A stretch of DNA of 64,000 nucleotides. It comes from Pollutibacter soli. GTDB taxonomy: Bacteria > Bacteroidota > Bacteroidia > Chitinophagales > Chitinophagaceae. The stretch is from assembly GCA_029269725.1 (NCBI GenBank), contig JARJHS010000001.1:248001-312000 (forward strand). Reading direction: 5' to 3'. The notes under the pieces are model-generated. The model saw only the letters and a program-made list of their open reading frames with translations, did not search any database and was not told where the DNA came from. This document shows, one piece after another, positions 26,123-34,178 of this stretch (its first letter is position 1; every line of letters begins with the position of its first letter). The translations under genes were made by a program, and so were the position numbers.

Positions 26123-28051
26123 ATGATTAAGATTAGTTTTCCGGATGGTAAAGTTCGAGAGTATGAAGCAGGCGTAACCCCTATGGACGTGGCCCGTTCG
26201 ATCGCAGAAGGGCTGGCAAGAAAAGTGCTGGTGGCAGAAGTAAATGGCGAACCCTGGGATTCATCCCGGCCGATCAACGCTGATGCACAGATCAAATTTC
26301 TGACATGGGATGACAACAATGGCAAAAGCACATTCTGGCATTCCACAGCTCACCTCATGGCTGAGGCAGTGGAGTCGATGTTTCCCGGTGTAAAATTCTG
26401 GGTAGGTCCTCCTGTGGAAAAAGGTTTTTATTACGATATGGACCTGGGCGACAAGCACATCTCGGAAGAAGATCTGCGTAAGCTGGAAGTGAAAATGGCT
26501 GAGTTAGCCAAACAAAACAATCCCTACTTAAGAAAAGAAATCGCTAAAGACGATGCTGTTAAGTATTTCGCAGACAAAGGCGATGAGTACAAACTTGATT
26601 TGCTGAACGGTCTTAAAGACGGCGAGATCACATTCTATACGCAAGGCGGATTTACTGATCTGTGCAGAGGGCCACATATTCCATCTACAGGATTAATAAA
26701 GGCTGTAAAACTCACCAATATTGCTGGTGCATACTGGAAAGGGGATGAAAAAAATAAGCAGCTCACGAGGTTATATGGCGTGAGTTTTCCAAGTCAGAAA
26801 GAACTCGATGAATACCTGCAATTGCTCGAGGAAGCAAAGAAACGTGATCATCGCAAGCTTGGAAAAGAGCTGGGTATTTACACTATGGATGATGATGTTG
26901 GGCAGGGCCTGATTATGTGGATGCCGAATGGTACAGTGATCATCGAAGAGCTTGAAAAGCTGGCAAAAGAAACAGAATCTGCAGCAGGTTACAAGCGCGT
27001 GGTTACTCCGCATATCGCAAAAGAGAGTATGTATCTCACCAGCGGTCATTTGCCTTACTATGCAGACAGCATGTATCCGCCGATGGAGCTGGAAGGAGAG
27101 AAGTACTATCTCAAATCCATGAACTGTCCGCACCACCATAAAATTTTTGATGCAGAACCAAGAAGCTACCGCGATCTTCCTTACCGCATAGCAGAATACG
27201 GTACGGTTTACCGTTATGAACAGAGCGGTGAATTGTTCGGATTAATGCGTGTGCGTTGTCTTCACATGAACGATGCCCATATTTACTGCACAAAGGAACA
27301 GTTCGAAAGTGAGTTCAGGGCAGTAAATGACATGTATCTGAAATATTTTAAGATTTTCGGTGTCGACAAATATGTAATGCGGCTCAGTCTTCATTCCAAA
27401 GAAAAACTCGGAATTAAATACGTGAACGAACCTGAACTCTGGGAAGAAACCGAGAAAATGGTTCGTGATGTTTTAATTTCTTCCGGGATACCCTATGTAG
27501 AAGTTCAGGATGAAGCCGCATTTTATGGTCCAAAGATTGATGTACAGATATACAGTGTGATTGGAAGAGAGTTTACCCTGGCAACTAACCAGGTAGATTT
27601 CTCGCAGGGTCGGAGCTTCAAACTTCACTATACAACAGCTGATAATCAGTCTGAAACACCTTTAATCATTCACCGTGCACCGCTAGGTACACATGAAAGA
27701 TTTATTGGATTTCTGCTGGAGCACTACGCGGGTAAATTACCCCTGTGGTTATCTCCCGTACAGGTGAAGATTTTGCCGATCAGCGATAAATTCCTTGATT
27801 ACAGCCGGAAAGTACTGGAGGAACTGAAAAAAGCAGATATTCGTGCTGAAATTGATGACAGGAGTGAGAAGATCGGGAAGAAGATACGGGATACTGAATT
27901 GATGAAAATTCCCTACATGTTTGTCATCGGAGAGAAGGAAGTAAATGATAATGCGGTTGCTGTGCGTATACAGGGAAAAGGTGACGCAGGAACACAGCCA
28001 TTATCAGAAATTATCCTTAAATTAAGAGATGAAATTAAAGACCGGCAATAA
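26123..28051 (+). CDS. thrS: Threonine--tRNA ligase
   Basis: Class II aminoacyl-tRNA synthetase that charges tRNA-Thr. ATG 26123 follows AGAGGAA and gives 642 aa, the normal bacterial length. In order: an N-terminal TGS domain (MIKISFPDGKVREYEAG), the editing domain with HSTAHLMAEAV (HxxxH), the catalytic core with the Zn ligand Cys in MNCPHHHKIF and motif 2 RYEQSGELFGLMRVR, His in RAPLGTHERF near motif 3, and the C-terminal anticodon-binding domain from about residue 545. No domain is missing. infC follows after 69 bp. Confidence 0.97.
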   Translation: MIKISFPDGKVREYEAGVTPMDVARSIAEGLARKVLVAEVNGEPWDSSRPINADAQIKFLTWDDNNGKSTFWHSTAHLMAEAVESMFPGVKFWVGPPVEKGFYYDMDLGDKHISEEDLRKLEVKMAELAKQNNPYLRKEIAKDDAVKYFADKGDEYKLDLLNGLKDGEITFYTQGGFTDLCRGPHIPSTGLIKAVKLTNIAGAYWKGDEKNKQLTRLYGVSFPSQKELDEYLQLLEEAKKRDHRKLGKELGIYTMDDDVGQGLIMWMPNGTVIIEELEKLAKETESAAGYKRVVTPHIAKESMYLTSGHLPYYADSMYPPMELEGEKYYLKSMNCPHHHKIFDAEPRSYRDLPYRIAEYGTVYRYEQSGELFGLMRVRCLHMNDAHIYCTKEQFESEFRAVNDMYLKYFKIFGVDKYVMRLSLHSKEKLGIKYVNEPELWEETEKMVRDVLISSGIPYVEVQDEAAFYGPKIDVQIYSVIGREFTLATNQVDFSQGRSFKLHYTTADNQSETPLIIHRAPLGTHERFIGFLLEHYAGKLPLWLSPVQVKILPISDKFLDYSRKVLEELKKADIRAEIDDRSEKIGKKIRDTELMKIPYMFVIGEKEVNDNAVAVRIQGKGDAGTQPLSEIILKLRDEIKDRQ

Positions 28052-28120
28052 CAAATAAACAAAAACAAATGTTAGCCTTCAACAGACAGTTTGCCGGCTG
28101 ATCATTGAAGAAATTAAACT

Positions 28121-28735
28121 ATGGCATTACAAAAAACTCCGTTTGGCAGTAGAAGCGGCGGACCAGGAGGTTTCAAAGGCAGATTTAACGCCAGGAAAGA
28201 ACCAGAACACCGAATCAACCATTACATCAGGGTACCCCAGGTAAGATTGGTTGGTGACAATGTAGAAATAGGTATCTATCCAACTTCAGAAGCAATCAGG
28301 ATTGCACAGCAGCAGGAACTTGATCTGGTTGAAATTTCACCACAGGCAGATCCGCCTGTTTGCAAGATTGTTGATTACAACAAGTTTCTTTACGATAAAA
28401 AGAAAAAGGAGAAAGAGATCAAGGCCAAGAGTAAATCAGCTGAACTGAAAGAGATCAGGTTTACTCCGGGTACTGATGATCACGATTTCGACTTCAAAGC
28501 CCGTCACGCGGAGAAGTTCCTCCAGGAAGGAAACAAAGTGAAGGCATACGTACAGTTCAAGGGTAGAGCGATCATGTTCAAGGAGAGAGGTGAGCTGGTA
28601 TTGCTCAAATTTGCTGAACGCCTCGCTGAATTCGGACAGGTTGAAGGACTGCCAAAACTGGAAGGAAAGCGCATGCTGATGGTAATCGCACCTAAAAGTC
28701 ACAAGAAAAAAGCAGATGTGAAGAGCGGTTCATAG
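28121..28735 (+). CDS. infC: Translation initiation factor IF-3
   Basis: Binds the 30S subunit and controls start-codon selection. Both domains are present in 204 aa: the N-domain (INHYIRVPQVRLVGDNVEIG, ALEIAQ-like helix) and the C-domain (EIRFTPGTDDHDFDFKARHAEKFL, VQFKGRAIMF). About 30 basic and glycine-rich residues precede the N-domain, and a Lys-rich tail follows the C-domain. It starts with ATG rather than the AUU of enterobacterial infC, so the classical start-codon autoregulation is not obvious here. It follows thrS; rpmI and rplT, often next, are absent, and a strong terminator closes the unit. Confidence 0.96.
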   Translation: MALQKTPFGSRSGGPGGFKGRFNARKEPEHRINHYIRVPQVRLVGDNVEIGIYPTSEAIRIAQQQELDLVEISPQADPPVCKIVDYNKFLYDKKKKEKEIKAKSKSAELKEIRFTPGTDDHDFDFKARHAEKFLQEGNKVKAYVQFKGRAIMFKERGELVLLKFAERLAEFGQVEGLPKLEGKRMLMVIAPKSHKKKADVKSGS

Positions 28736-28743
28736 TCCAAAGA

Positions 28744-28778
28744 AGTTCAAAGTTTATAGTTGATAGTTCATAGTCAGA
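28744..28778. repeat. Heptad repeat, AGTTNNN units (complement of AACT class)
   Basis: Five units in exact 7-bp register (agttcaa, agtttat, agttgat, agttcat, agtcaga), beginning 8 bp after the infC stop and ending just before the terminator. Confidence 0.8.
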
Positions 28779-28792
28779 ACAGCCCACTTAGT

Positions 28793-28832
28793 AAAAAGTT
28801 AGAGCCGCCATATTTGGCGGCTCTAACTTTTT
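28793..28832. terminator. Strong intrinsic terminator after infC
   Basis: Bases 28793-28809 pair perfectly with 28816-28832 (17 bp, 6-base loop), with GC-rich centre and A/T ends that make it usable in both directions for convergent infC (+) and the MATE gene (-). Confidence 0.88.
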
Positions 28833-28904
28833 ATTTTTACTCATGGATTTAGGTTTTATAAAAGCTCTTGCCGGCGCTGCATGTCCATAACTACGGCTTT
28901 ACCA

Positions 28905-30260
28905 TTACACCATTGTTCCTTTCCACCGTCCACTCCTGATATACCAGAATGACATACTGAGCATGCTCAGCCAATACAATATTTCGGATGCCCAGCCCCA
29001 GGTGATGGGTAGCTTCCAGTAGGAGAGCACCAGATAGATATATATCGAATACGCGATGATGGTAATGAATTCGATAAGCAGGTTCACTTTCGTATTACCG
29101 GTACCTATAACCGAATTCAACCAAACACTGGAAACCGACATCAGTGCAATACCAAAACATACAATCCTGAAAACAGGTATCCCTTCCCGTACAAACTCAG
29201 GTTGATCCTGGATAAAACCCAGCAGTGTGGCCGGAAAAAATTGAAGTATCAGTAAAATTGAAATGGTTATTCCGAAGCTCAGCCCGGCTATCCTATTGAT
29301 CAATTGAACAACACGATCCTGCAGACCCTGCCCGATAATATTACTCACCATAGTAGTGGAGGTGGCAGCAAATGCCCAGATAATTACACCGAAAAATCCC
29401 ATCATCAGGCGCATGAACTGACTGATGTCCAATGCAAGGCGACCATGATGCGAAATCAGAATAAAGAAAAATTCCCAGCTGATAATACTGATGGCATATT
29501 GGAGTACTAACGGGGACGATTGAGTGAAAAGCAGTTTCATCTGCTCAGGCTTAAAACTCATATCAGCAAAGAGTCTGAACCTTTTTCCCAGACCCTTCCA
29601 GTGGATAATAAAATACATGGACATCATACCAATAAATTCGGCACTGATGCTGGCCCATGCCGCACCATTAAAACCCAGTCGGGGGAAGCCGAAATGGCCA
29701 AAAATCAGGGCATAATCCAGGAATACATTGGAAAGTGTTTCAGCAAGTGTTCCCCATATTAACAGTTTGCTCTGGTTCGTACCTACCATCAACGCATTCC
29801 TCATTTGGTAGAGATACAGGAAAGGCAAACCGAAAATGCGGATCTTGAGAAATGAATCTGCCTGCTGATACAATTCCGGATCAATGACCTTTTGAAGAAT
29901 CATTGGCGCTATAAGGTATGTAAGCAGAATTCCAAAAACAGAAATGCCTAACGTCAGGTAAATACTTTGTACAAAAAGACTTCCGATGTCCTGTAACCGA
30001 TCCTGGCCTGCCCGTCTTGAGATCAGCGCCTGCAATCCATTATTCAACCCAAATCCTACTACTGAAAAAATCAGGTAATAGACACCGGTAATACCTGCAG
30101 CGCCCAGAAATCCGGGACCAAGTCTGGCAAGAAAAAAACTGTTTATCAGGTAATTAAACTGTGGAACCAGCATAGCAAAGCTGATCGGCAGAGATATACT
30201 GAGAATCTGCCGGTAGTTGATATCCAGCTTGAGATTGTCGCTTACCGCCACCTGTGCCAT
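28905..30260 (-). CDS. MATE-family transporter (second copy, distinct subfamily)
   Basis: Multi-pass exporter of 451 aa, about 12 membrane segments, with MATE features in each half: FNYLINSFFLARLGPGFLGAAG at the first segment (quoted in part) and SNIIGQGLQDRVVQLINRIAG in the second half. It differs clearly from the exporter at 10912-12330, so it is not a recent duplicate. ATG 30260 (MAQVAVSDN) is preferred over the TTG at 30272. Divergent from the DUF3822 gene. Substrate unknown. Confidence 0.9.
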   Translation of the reverse strand: MAQVAVSDNLKLDINYRQILSISLPISFAMLVPQFNYLINSFFLARLGPGFLGAAGITGVYYLIFSVVGFGLNNGLQALISRRAGQDRLQDIGSLFVQSIYLTLGISVFGILLTYLIAPMILQKVIDPELYQQADSFLKIRIFGLPFLYLYQMRNALMVGTNQSKLLIWGTLAETLSNVFLDYALIFGHFGFPRLGFNGAAWASISAEFIGMMSMYFIIHWKGLGKRFRLFADMSFKPEQMKLLFTQSSPLVLQYAISIISWEFFFILISHHGRLALDISQFMRLMMGFFGVIIWAFAATSTTMVSNIIGQGLQDRVVQLINRIAGLSFGITISILLILQFFPATLLGFIQDQPEFVREGIPVFRIVCFGIALMSVSSVWLNSVIGTGNTKVNLLIEFITIIAYSIYIYLVLSYWKLPITWGWASEILYWLSMLSMSFWYIRSGRWKGTMV

Positions 30261-30443
30261 AATAGGAAGCAAACGTACAACATTAACCTGTTCACTAAAG
30301 TAGGCAGGCTATTTGCATTGCGGTTGCATTGGATAAAATTTACCAATACCTAATCATTATCTTTACCGCTATTAGTAAGAAGATCAGTGTAAACTGATGT
30401 TACGCGAACTATTGGTATTATTGTTTTATACTAACGAAAAAGC

Positions 30444-31289
30444 ATGCTGCACGCTTCTTTTAATATCAGGCAGGAAGGTTTTGACAAGATAAATTTCAGG
30501 GGCACCAACTTATATGTTGATTTTGGTGCGGGCCACCTTGCTTTTGCTGTGATGATATCAACTTCCGGCCGGTTTGTGGGGCTCGAGTTTTATCAATTGA
30601 AAAACAGTATACGCCAGGAAGATCTTCGTGAATTGCTGGATTCCCATAGTTTTTTGAAGAATCAGTTCAATCGCGTTCTGATTTCTTATAATACCAAGGA
30701 AAGTGTATTGTTGCCTGAAAAAATGTACAGGGAAAATTATAAGGATCAGATCCTTTCTTCAATACATGGGGATTTGAATACTGGTGTTGTGATTGCTGAA
30801 AGTACGGATGTCGCAGACATGAAGAATATTTACCGTATACCTCAGTTTTATCAGGATGAGATCAGCAGATTATTTCCTGGGGGAAATTATTTTCATGTGT
30901 ATTCAACGATTCTTAAAATTCTTGAACATCGCCGCAAATCTTTTCCGCCATCTTTCATATATGCGATCTTTTATCCCAACCAGATCATACTCACTGTTTT
31001 TATAGATCATCAGTTGCAATTAATACAGACATTCCCATATGATATTCCTGAAGATGCTTCGTACCATATGTTGAATATTGCGGACCAGTTTGAATTGTCA
31101 ACAGACGATATACCCGTTAAAGTATGTGGATTGATCGATACTGAATCGGTTTTGTATACGGAGATCATGAAGTATTTTATTCATGTTGAAACAGATCCGA
31201 GACCGGGCTATTTTTCTTACGACGAAGCTTTTGATGTTTATCCTGCACATTTTTTCACGCCCATTTTCAGTTTGGGATTATGCGTATAA
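30444..31289 (+). CDS. DUF3822-family protein
   Basis: A conserved Bacteroidota protein of 281 aa with no assigned function. The sequence suggests a soluble cytoplasmic protein (no signal peptide or membrane segment) with an actin/hexokinase-like flavour (YVDFGAGHLAFAV, later KVCGLIDTESVLYTEI), but this is a weak impression. It overlaps the rsmD start by 10 bp, and DUF3822 genes lie in front of rsmD in related genomes, so the two are probably translated together; the functional link is unproven. Confidence 0.85.
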   Translation: MLHASFNIRQEGFDKINFRGTNLYVDFGAGHLAFAVMISTSGRFVGLEFYQLKNSIRQEDLRELLDSHSFLKNQFNRVLISYNTKESVLLPEKMYRENYKDQILSSIHGDLNTGVVIAESTDVADMKNIYRIPQFYQDEISRLFPGGNYFHVYSTILKILEHRRKSFPPSFIYAIFYPNQIILTVFIDHQLQLIQTFPYDIPEDASYHMLNIADQFELSTDDIPVKVCGLIDTESVLYTEIMKYFIHVETDPRPGYFSYDEAFDVYPAHFFTPIFSLGLCV

Positions 31290-31825
31290 TCAGCGGCCAG
31301 TGGGGCGGCAGAAGGATTCAGCCTCCGGCAAATATGCCACATACAAGACCTACAACGGATCTTGCAAAAGAAGGTCTGTTTAATATCCTGGATAACAACC
31401 TGGAATATCCTTCTTTAAAAACGCTTGATCTCTTCGGCGGTACCGGTGCGATCAGCTATGAACTCGCCTCACGTGGAGTGCCGGATCTGACCATTGTAGA
31501 GAAAGACCCTAAGATGTTTTCGTTCATCGGTAATACCATACAAAACCTGGGTATAGAAAATATAAAACTGGTGAAACAGGAAGTATTCAGTTTTATTAAA
31601 GCCTGTGGGGAAGATTTCGATTTTATTTTTGCAGGGCCCCCGTATGCACTTGCAGAGATAGATGAGTTGCCGCGAATGATTTTCGAGAAAAAATTGCTGA
31701 AACCCAACGGCTGGTTTGTCCTGGAACACACGCCGAGGAACGATTATAAAAAATTCGATCATTATAGAACAGAAAGAAAATATGGAACTACCATATTTTC
31801 TATTTTTTTAAATAAGGAAAATTAA
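31280..31825 (+). CDS. rsmD: 16S rRNA (guanine966-N2)-methyltransferase RsmD-like, with altered motif IV
   Basis: SAM-dependent methyltransferase for G966 of 16S rRNA, 181 aa, as expected. Motif I is DLFGGTGAISYELASRG, and the N-terminus MRIISGQWGGRRI is characteristic of RsmD. Motif IV, normally (D/N)PP(Y/F), reads AGPPYA: the acidic residue that contacts the target amino group is Gly, from codon GGG in gcagggcccccg. The rest of the frame is intact, so this is a substitution and not a frameshift. It may lower activity, or the catalytic geometry may differ here. It shares one base with the bioD start (TAATG). Confidence 0.9.
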   Translation: MRIISGQWGGRRIQPPANMPHTRPTTDLAKEGLFNILDNNLEYPSLKTLDLFGGTGAISYELASRGVPDLTIVEKDPKMFSFIGNTIQNLGIENIKLVKQEVFSFIKACGEDFDFIFAGPPYALAEIDELPRMIFEKKLLKPNGWFVLEHTPRNDYKKFDHYRTERKYGTTIFSIFLNKEN

Positions 31826-32487
31826 TGGACGCGCCGGTATTTATAACCGGTATTGGAACCGGAGTTGGAAAAACAATTGCTTCAGCAATTATTACTGAGG
31901 CTTTGGGCGGACACTACTGGAAACCGGTACAGGCAGGCCTCGATGAAAGTACCGATACAGAACGGATAAAGACGTTGATTTCGAATCCGGTTTCACAAGT
32001 GCATGAAGAACTGTATCTACTGACACTGCCAGCTTCACCACACCTTGCCGCCAGGAAAGATCATCTGCAAATTGACATTGATACGATTTGCCAGCGTGCA
32101 CATGAAATGATGGAGAAGAGCTTAAACCCACTGATTATTGAAGGCGCTGGTGGCTTACTGGTACCACTAAACGAAAATGAAAAAGTGCTTGACCTGGTTG
32201 TTGCTTTAAAAGCAAAGCTGATCATTGTTAGCCGGAATTACCTGGGAAGTATCAATCATTCACTGCTCACGGCAGAGAAAATAAAAAGTACCGGAAATAT
32301 CAGTGCACGATGGATTTTTAATGATCATTTTATGAATTATGAAGATGAAATAGTGAAATGGTCGGGAATAGATTCTCTCGGATCAATACCTTTTAACGCA
32401 GCGCCGGATACATCGTTTGTTTCCTCGCAGGCCAGGCGCTTAAAATCAGCTTTAACTCATTTTGTGAAAGTCGGTTTGGCTACCTGA
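31825..32487 (+). CDS. bioD: Dethiobiotin synthase
   Basis: ATP-dependent carboxylation and ring closure of 7,8-diaminononanoate in biotin synthesis. The P-loop is GIGTGVGKT at residues 9-17. Other conserved parts are YWKPVQAG (substrate-binding Lys), IEGAGGLLVPL and SRNYLGSINHSLLT. Length 220 aa is normal. The start overlaps the rsmD stop by one base. No other biotin gene is in the window, so the pathway must be completed elsewhere. Confidence 0.95.
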   Translation: MDAPVFITGIGTGVGKTIASAIITEALGGHYWKPVQAGLDESTDTERIKTLISNPVSQVHEELYLLTLPASPHLAARKDHLQIDIDTICQRAHEMMEKSLNPLIIEGAGGLLVPLNENEKVLDLVVALKAKLIIVSRNYLGSINHSLLTAEKIKSTGNISARWIFNDHFMNYEDEIVKWSGIDSLGSIPFNAAPDTSFVSSQARRLKSALTHFVKVGLAT

Positions 32488-32499
32488 AATTCAGCATTG

Positions 32500-33069
32500 A
32501 TGCTTAAAAAAGAACTTAGAAAAACATATCGTGCCAAAAGAGCAGCGCTTACACCAAAAGAGCTGGCCGTCAACCAGGATCTGATACTGATTCAGTTTCA
32601 AAAGCTCGATATTCCATTCCTTGAAGCTGTCCATACGTATATACCTGTTTCCAATTTGAGGGAGCCGGACCCTCAACCATTGATTGATTGGTTACATTTC
32701 AGAAATCCCGGAATGGTGTGTGCGGCACCGGTAGCTGATTTCAATAGTGGGTTGATGAAACATGTGGTAATCAATGATAACACCGAATACCTGGTAAATC
32801 AGTTTGGCGTGACCGAACCTGCCGAAGGACTTGAATTGGATGCGTCGGTTTTCGATATCATTTTCGTACCGCTCCTCGCATTTGATCTGTCCGGATTTCG
32901 TGTCGGCTATGGGAAGGGGTTTTATGACCGTTTCCTGGCAGAATGCAGGCCCGATGCCATGCGCATAGGTCTTTCTTTTTTCGATGCCGTTGAAAAGATA
33001 AGCGATACCAATAACTTTGATCAACGATTGGATTACTGCATCACACCGGAAAGGAGCTATGAATTTTAA
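32500..33069 (+). CDS. 5-formyltetrahydrofolate cyclo-ligase
   Basis: Converts 5-formyl-THF to 5,10-methenyl-THF with ATP. The family signature GYGKGFYDRFL is near residue 142, and the N-terminal KKELRKTYRAKRAAL helix binds nucleotide. 189 aa from ATG 32500; a TTG at 32497 would add one residue. It is 12 bp after bioD and overlaps the lpxK start by 11 bp, so expression is coupled within this run. Confidence 0.93.
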   Translation: MLKKELRKTYRAKRAALTPKELAVNQDLILIQFQKLDIPFLEAVHTYIPVSNLREPDPQPLIDWLHFRNPGMVCAAPVADFNSGLMKHVVINDNTEYLVNQFGVTEPAEGLELDASVFDIIFVPLLAFDLSGFRVGYGKGFYDRFLAECRPDAMRIGLSFFDAVEKISDTNNFDQRLDYCITPERSYEF

Positions 33070-34150
33070 TAACATCTTTTTGAGATCATTTCGGATACTG
33101 TTGTTTCCTTTCAGCCTGGTCTATGGCGCGATAGTCATCATTAGAAATTATTTATTTGACAAAGGTTTTTTAAAATCCACCGGATTTAATATTCCAATCA
33201 TCGGCGTAGGTAATCTGTCGGTTGGTGGCACAGGTAAATCACCTATGGTTGAATACCTGATCGGATTATTGAAAGATCGGTATGCTATTGCAACTTTAAG
33301 CAGGGGATACAAAAGAAGAACGACGGGATATATACTGGCAACTGAACAAACCACAGCCATTGAGATCGGCGATGAGCCAATGCAGTTTCATATAAAGCAT
33401 CCTGAAATTGCAGTAGCAGTAGGAGAGCAACGTATCGAAGCAGTACCTCAACTATTGTATGATCGTCCGGAGATCAAAACTATTATCCTCGATGATGCAT
33501 ATCAGCACAGATCGATTATTGCCGGCCTGAATATTTTGCTCACTGAGTTCAGTAATCTGTATGCAAATGATTTTTTTCTCCCGACTGGTGATTTAAGAGA
33601 TCAGAAAGACAGTGCAAAAAGAGCCGATATTATCATAGTAACAAAATGTAAAGCTGGAATGCATGAGTCAGAGCAGTCAAAAGTAAGGAACATACTTCAG
33701 CCACTTCCTCATCAGCATTTGTTTTTTACATCGATCAGGTACGGATTACCGTATCATATCATTGATCGAAGTAACCGGCATCTCAACAGGAACACGGAAG
33801 TATTGCTGGTTTGTGGAATAGCAAATCCTGAACCTTTGAAAAAATATCTGCAGGATGAAACAAAGTCCTATGATGCGATGTACTATGATGATCATCACAT
33901 TTTTAGTTTTGATGATCTTAAAGAAATACGAAAACGATTTAATAGCATTTCGCACGAAGAAAAAATTATTGTCACAACCGAAAAAGATGCAGTTCGTTTG
34001 ATAAAGTTCAAAGAAGAATTACAGGCGTTGCCTCTATACGTCCTACCAATTACTGTAAGCTTTCTCTTCAACAGGGCTATGGCTTTTAATGATTTAGTCG
34101 TAAATTTCATTGAAAGTTATAAGACCGGCGATCATATTCAACCGGAATGA
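33059..34150 (+). CDS. lpxK: Tetraacyldisaccharide 4'-kinase
   Basis: Phosphorylates the lipid A precursor at 4' in the inner membrane. The P-loop lies in SVGGTGKSP (about residues 54-62), preceded by a hydrophobic N-terminal helix (residues 10-30) that anchors it. YQHRS and ILDDAYQH follow as in other LpxK. ATG 33059 has AAGGAG five bases upstream and starts inside the previous gene; a TTG 42 bp upstream opens the same frame but is less likely. 363 aa. Confidence 0.94.
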   Translation: MNFNNIFLRSFRILLFPFSLVYGAIVIIRNYLFDKGFLKSTGFNIPIIGVGNLSVGGTGKSPMVEYLIGLLKDRYAIATLSRGYKRRTTGYILATEQTTAIEIGDEPMQFHIKHPEIAVAVGEQRIEAVPQLLYDRPEIKTIILDDAYQHRSIIAGLNILLTEFSNLYANDFFLPTGDLRDQKDSAKRADIIIVTKCKAGMHESEQSKVRNILQPLPHQHLFFTSIRYGLPYHIIDRSNRHLNRNTEVLLVCGIANPEPLKKYLQDETKSYDAMYYDDHHIFSFDDLKEIRKRFNSISHEEKIIVTTEKDAVRLIKFKEELQALPLYVLPITVSFLFNRAMAFNDLVVNFIESYKTGDHIQPE

Positions 34151-34178
34151 TGATACACTAACAGAACAGCATTAAATT

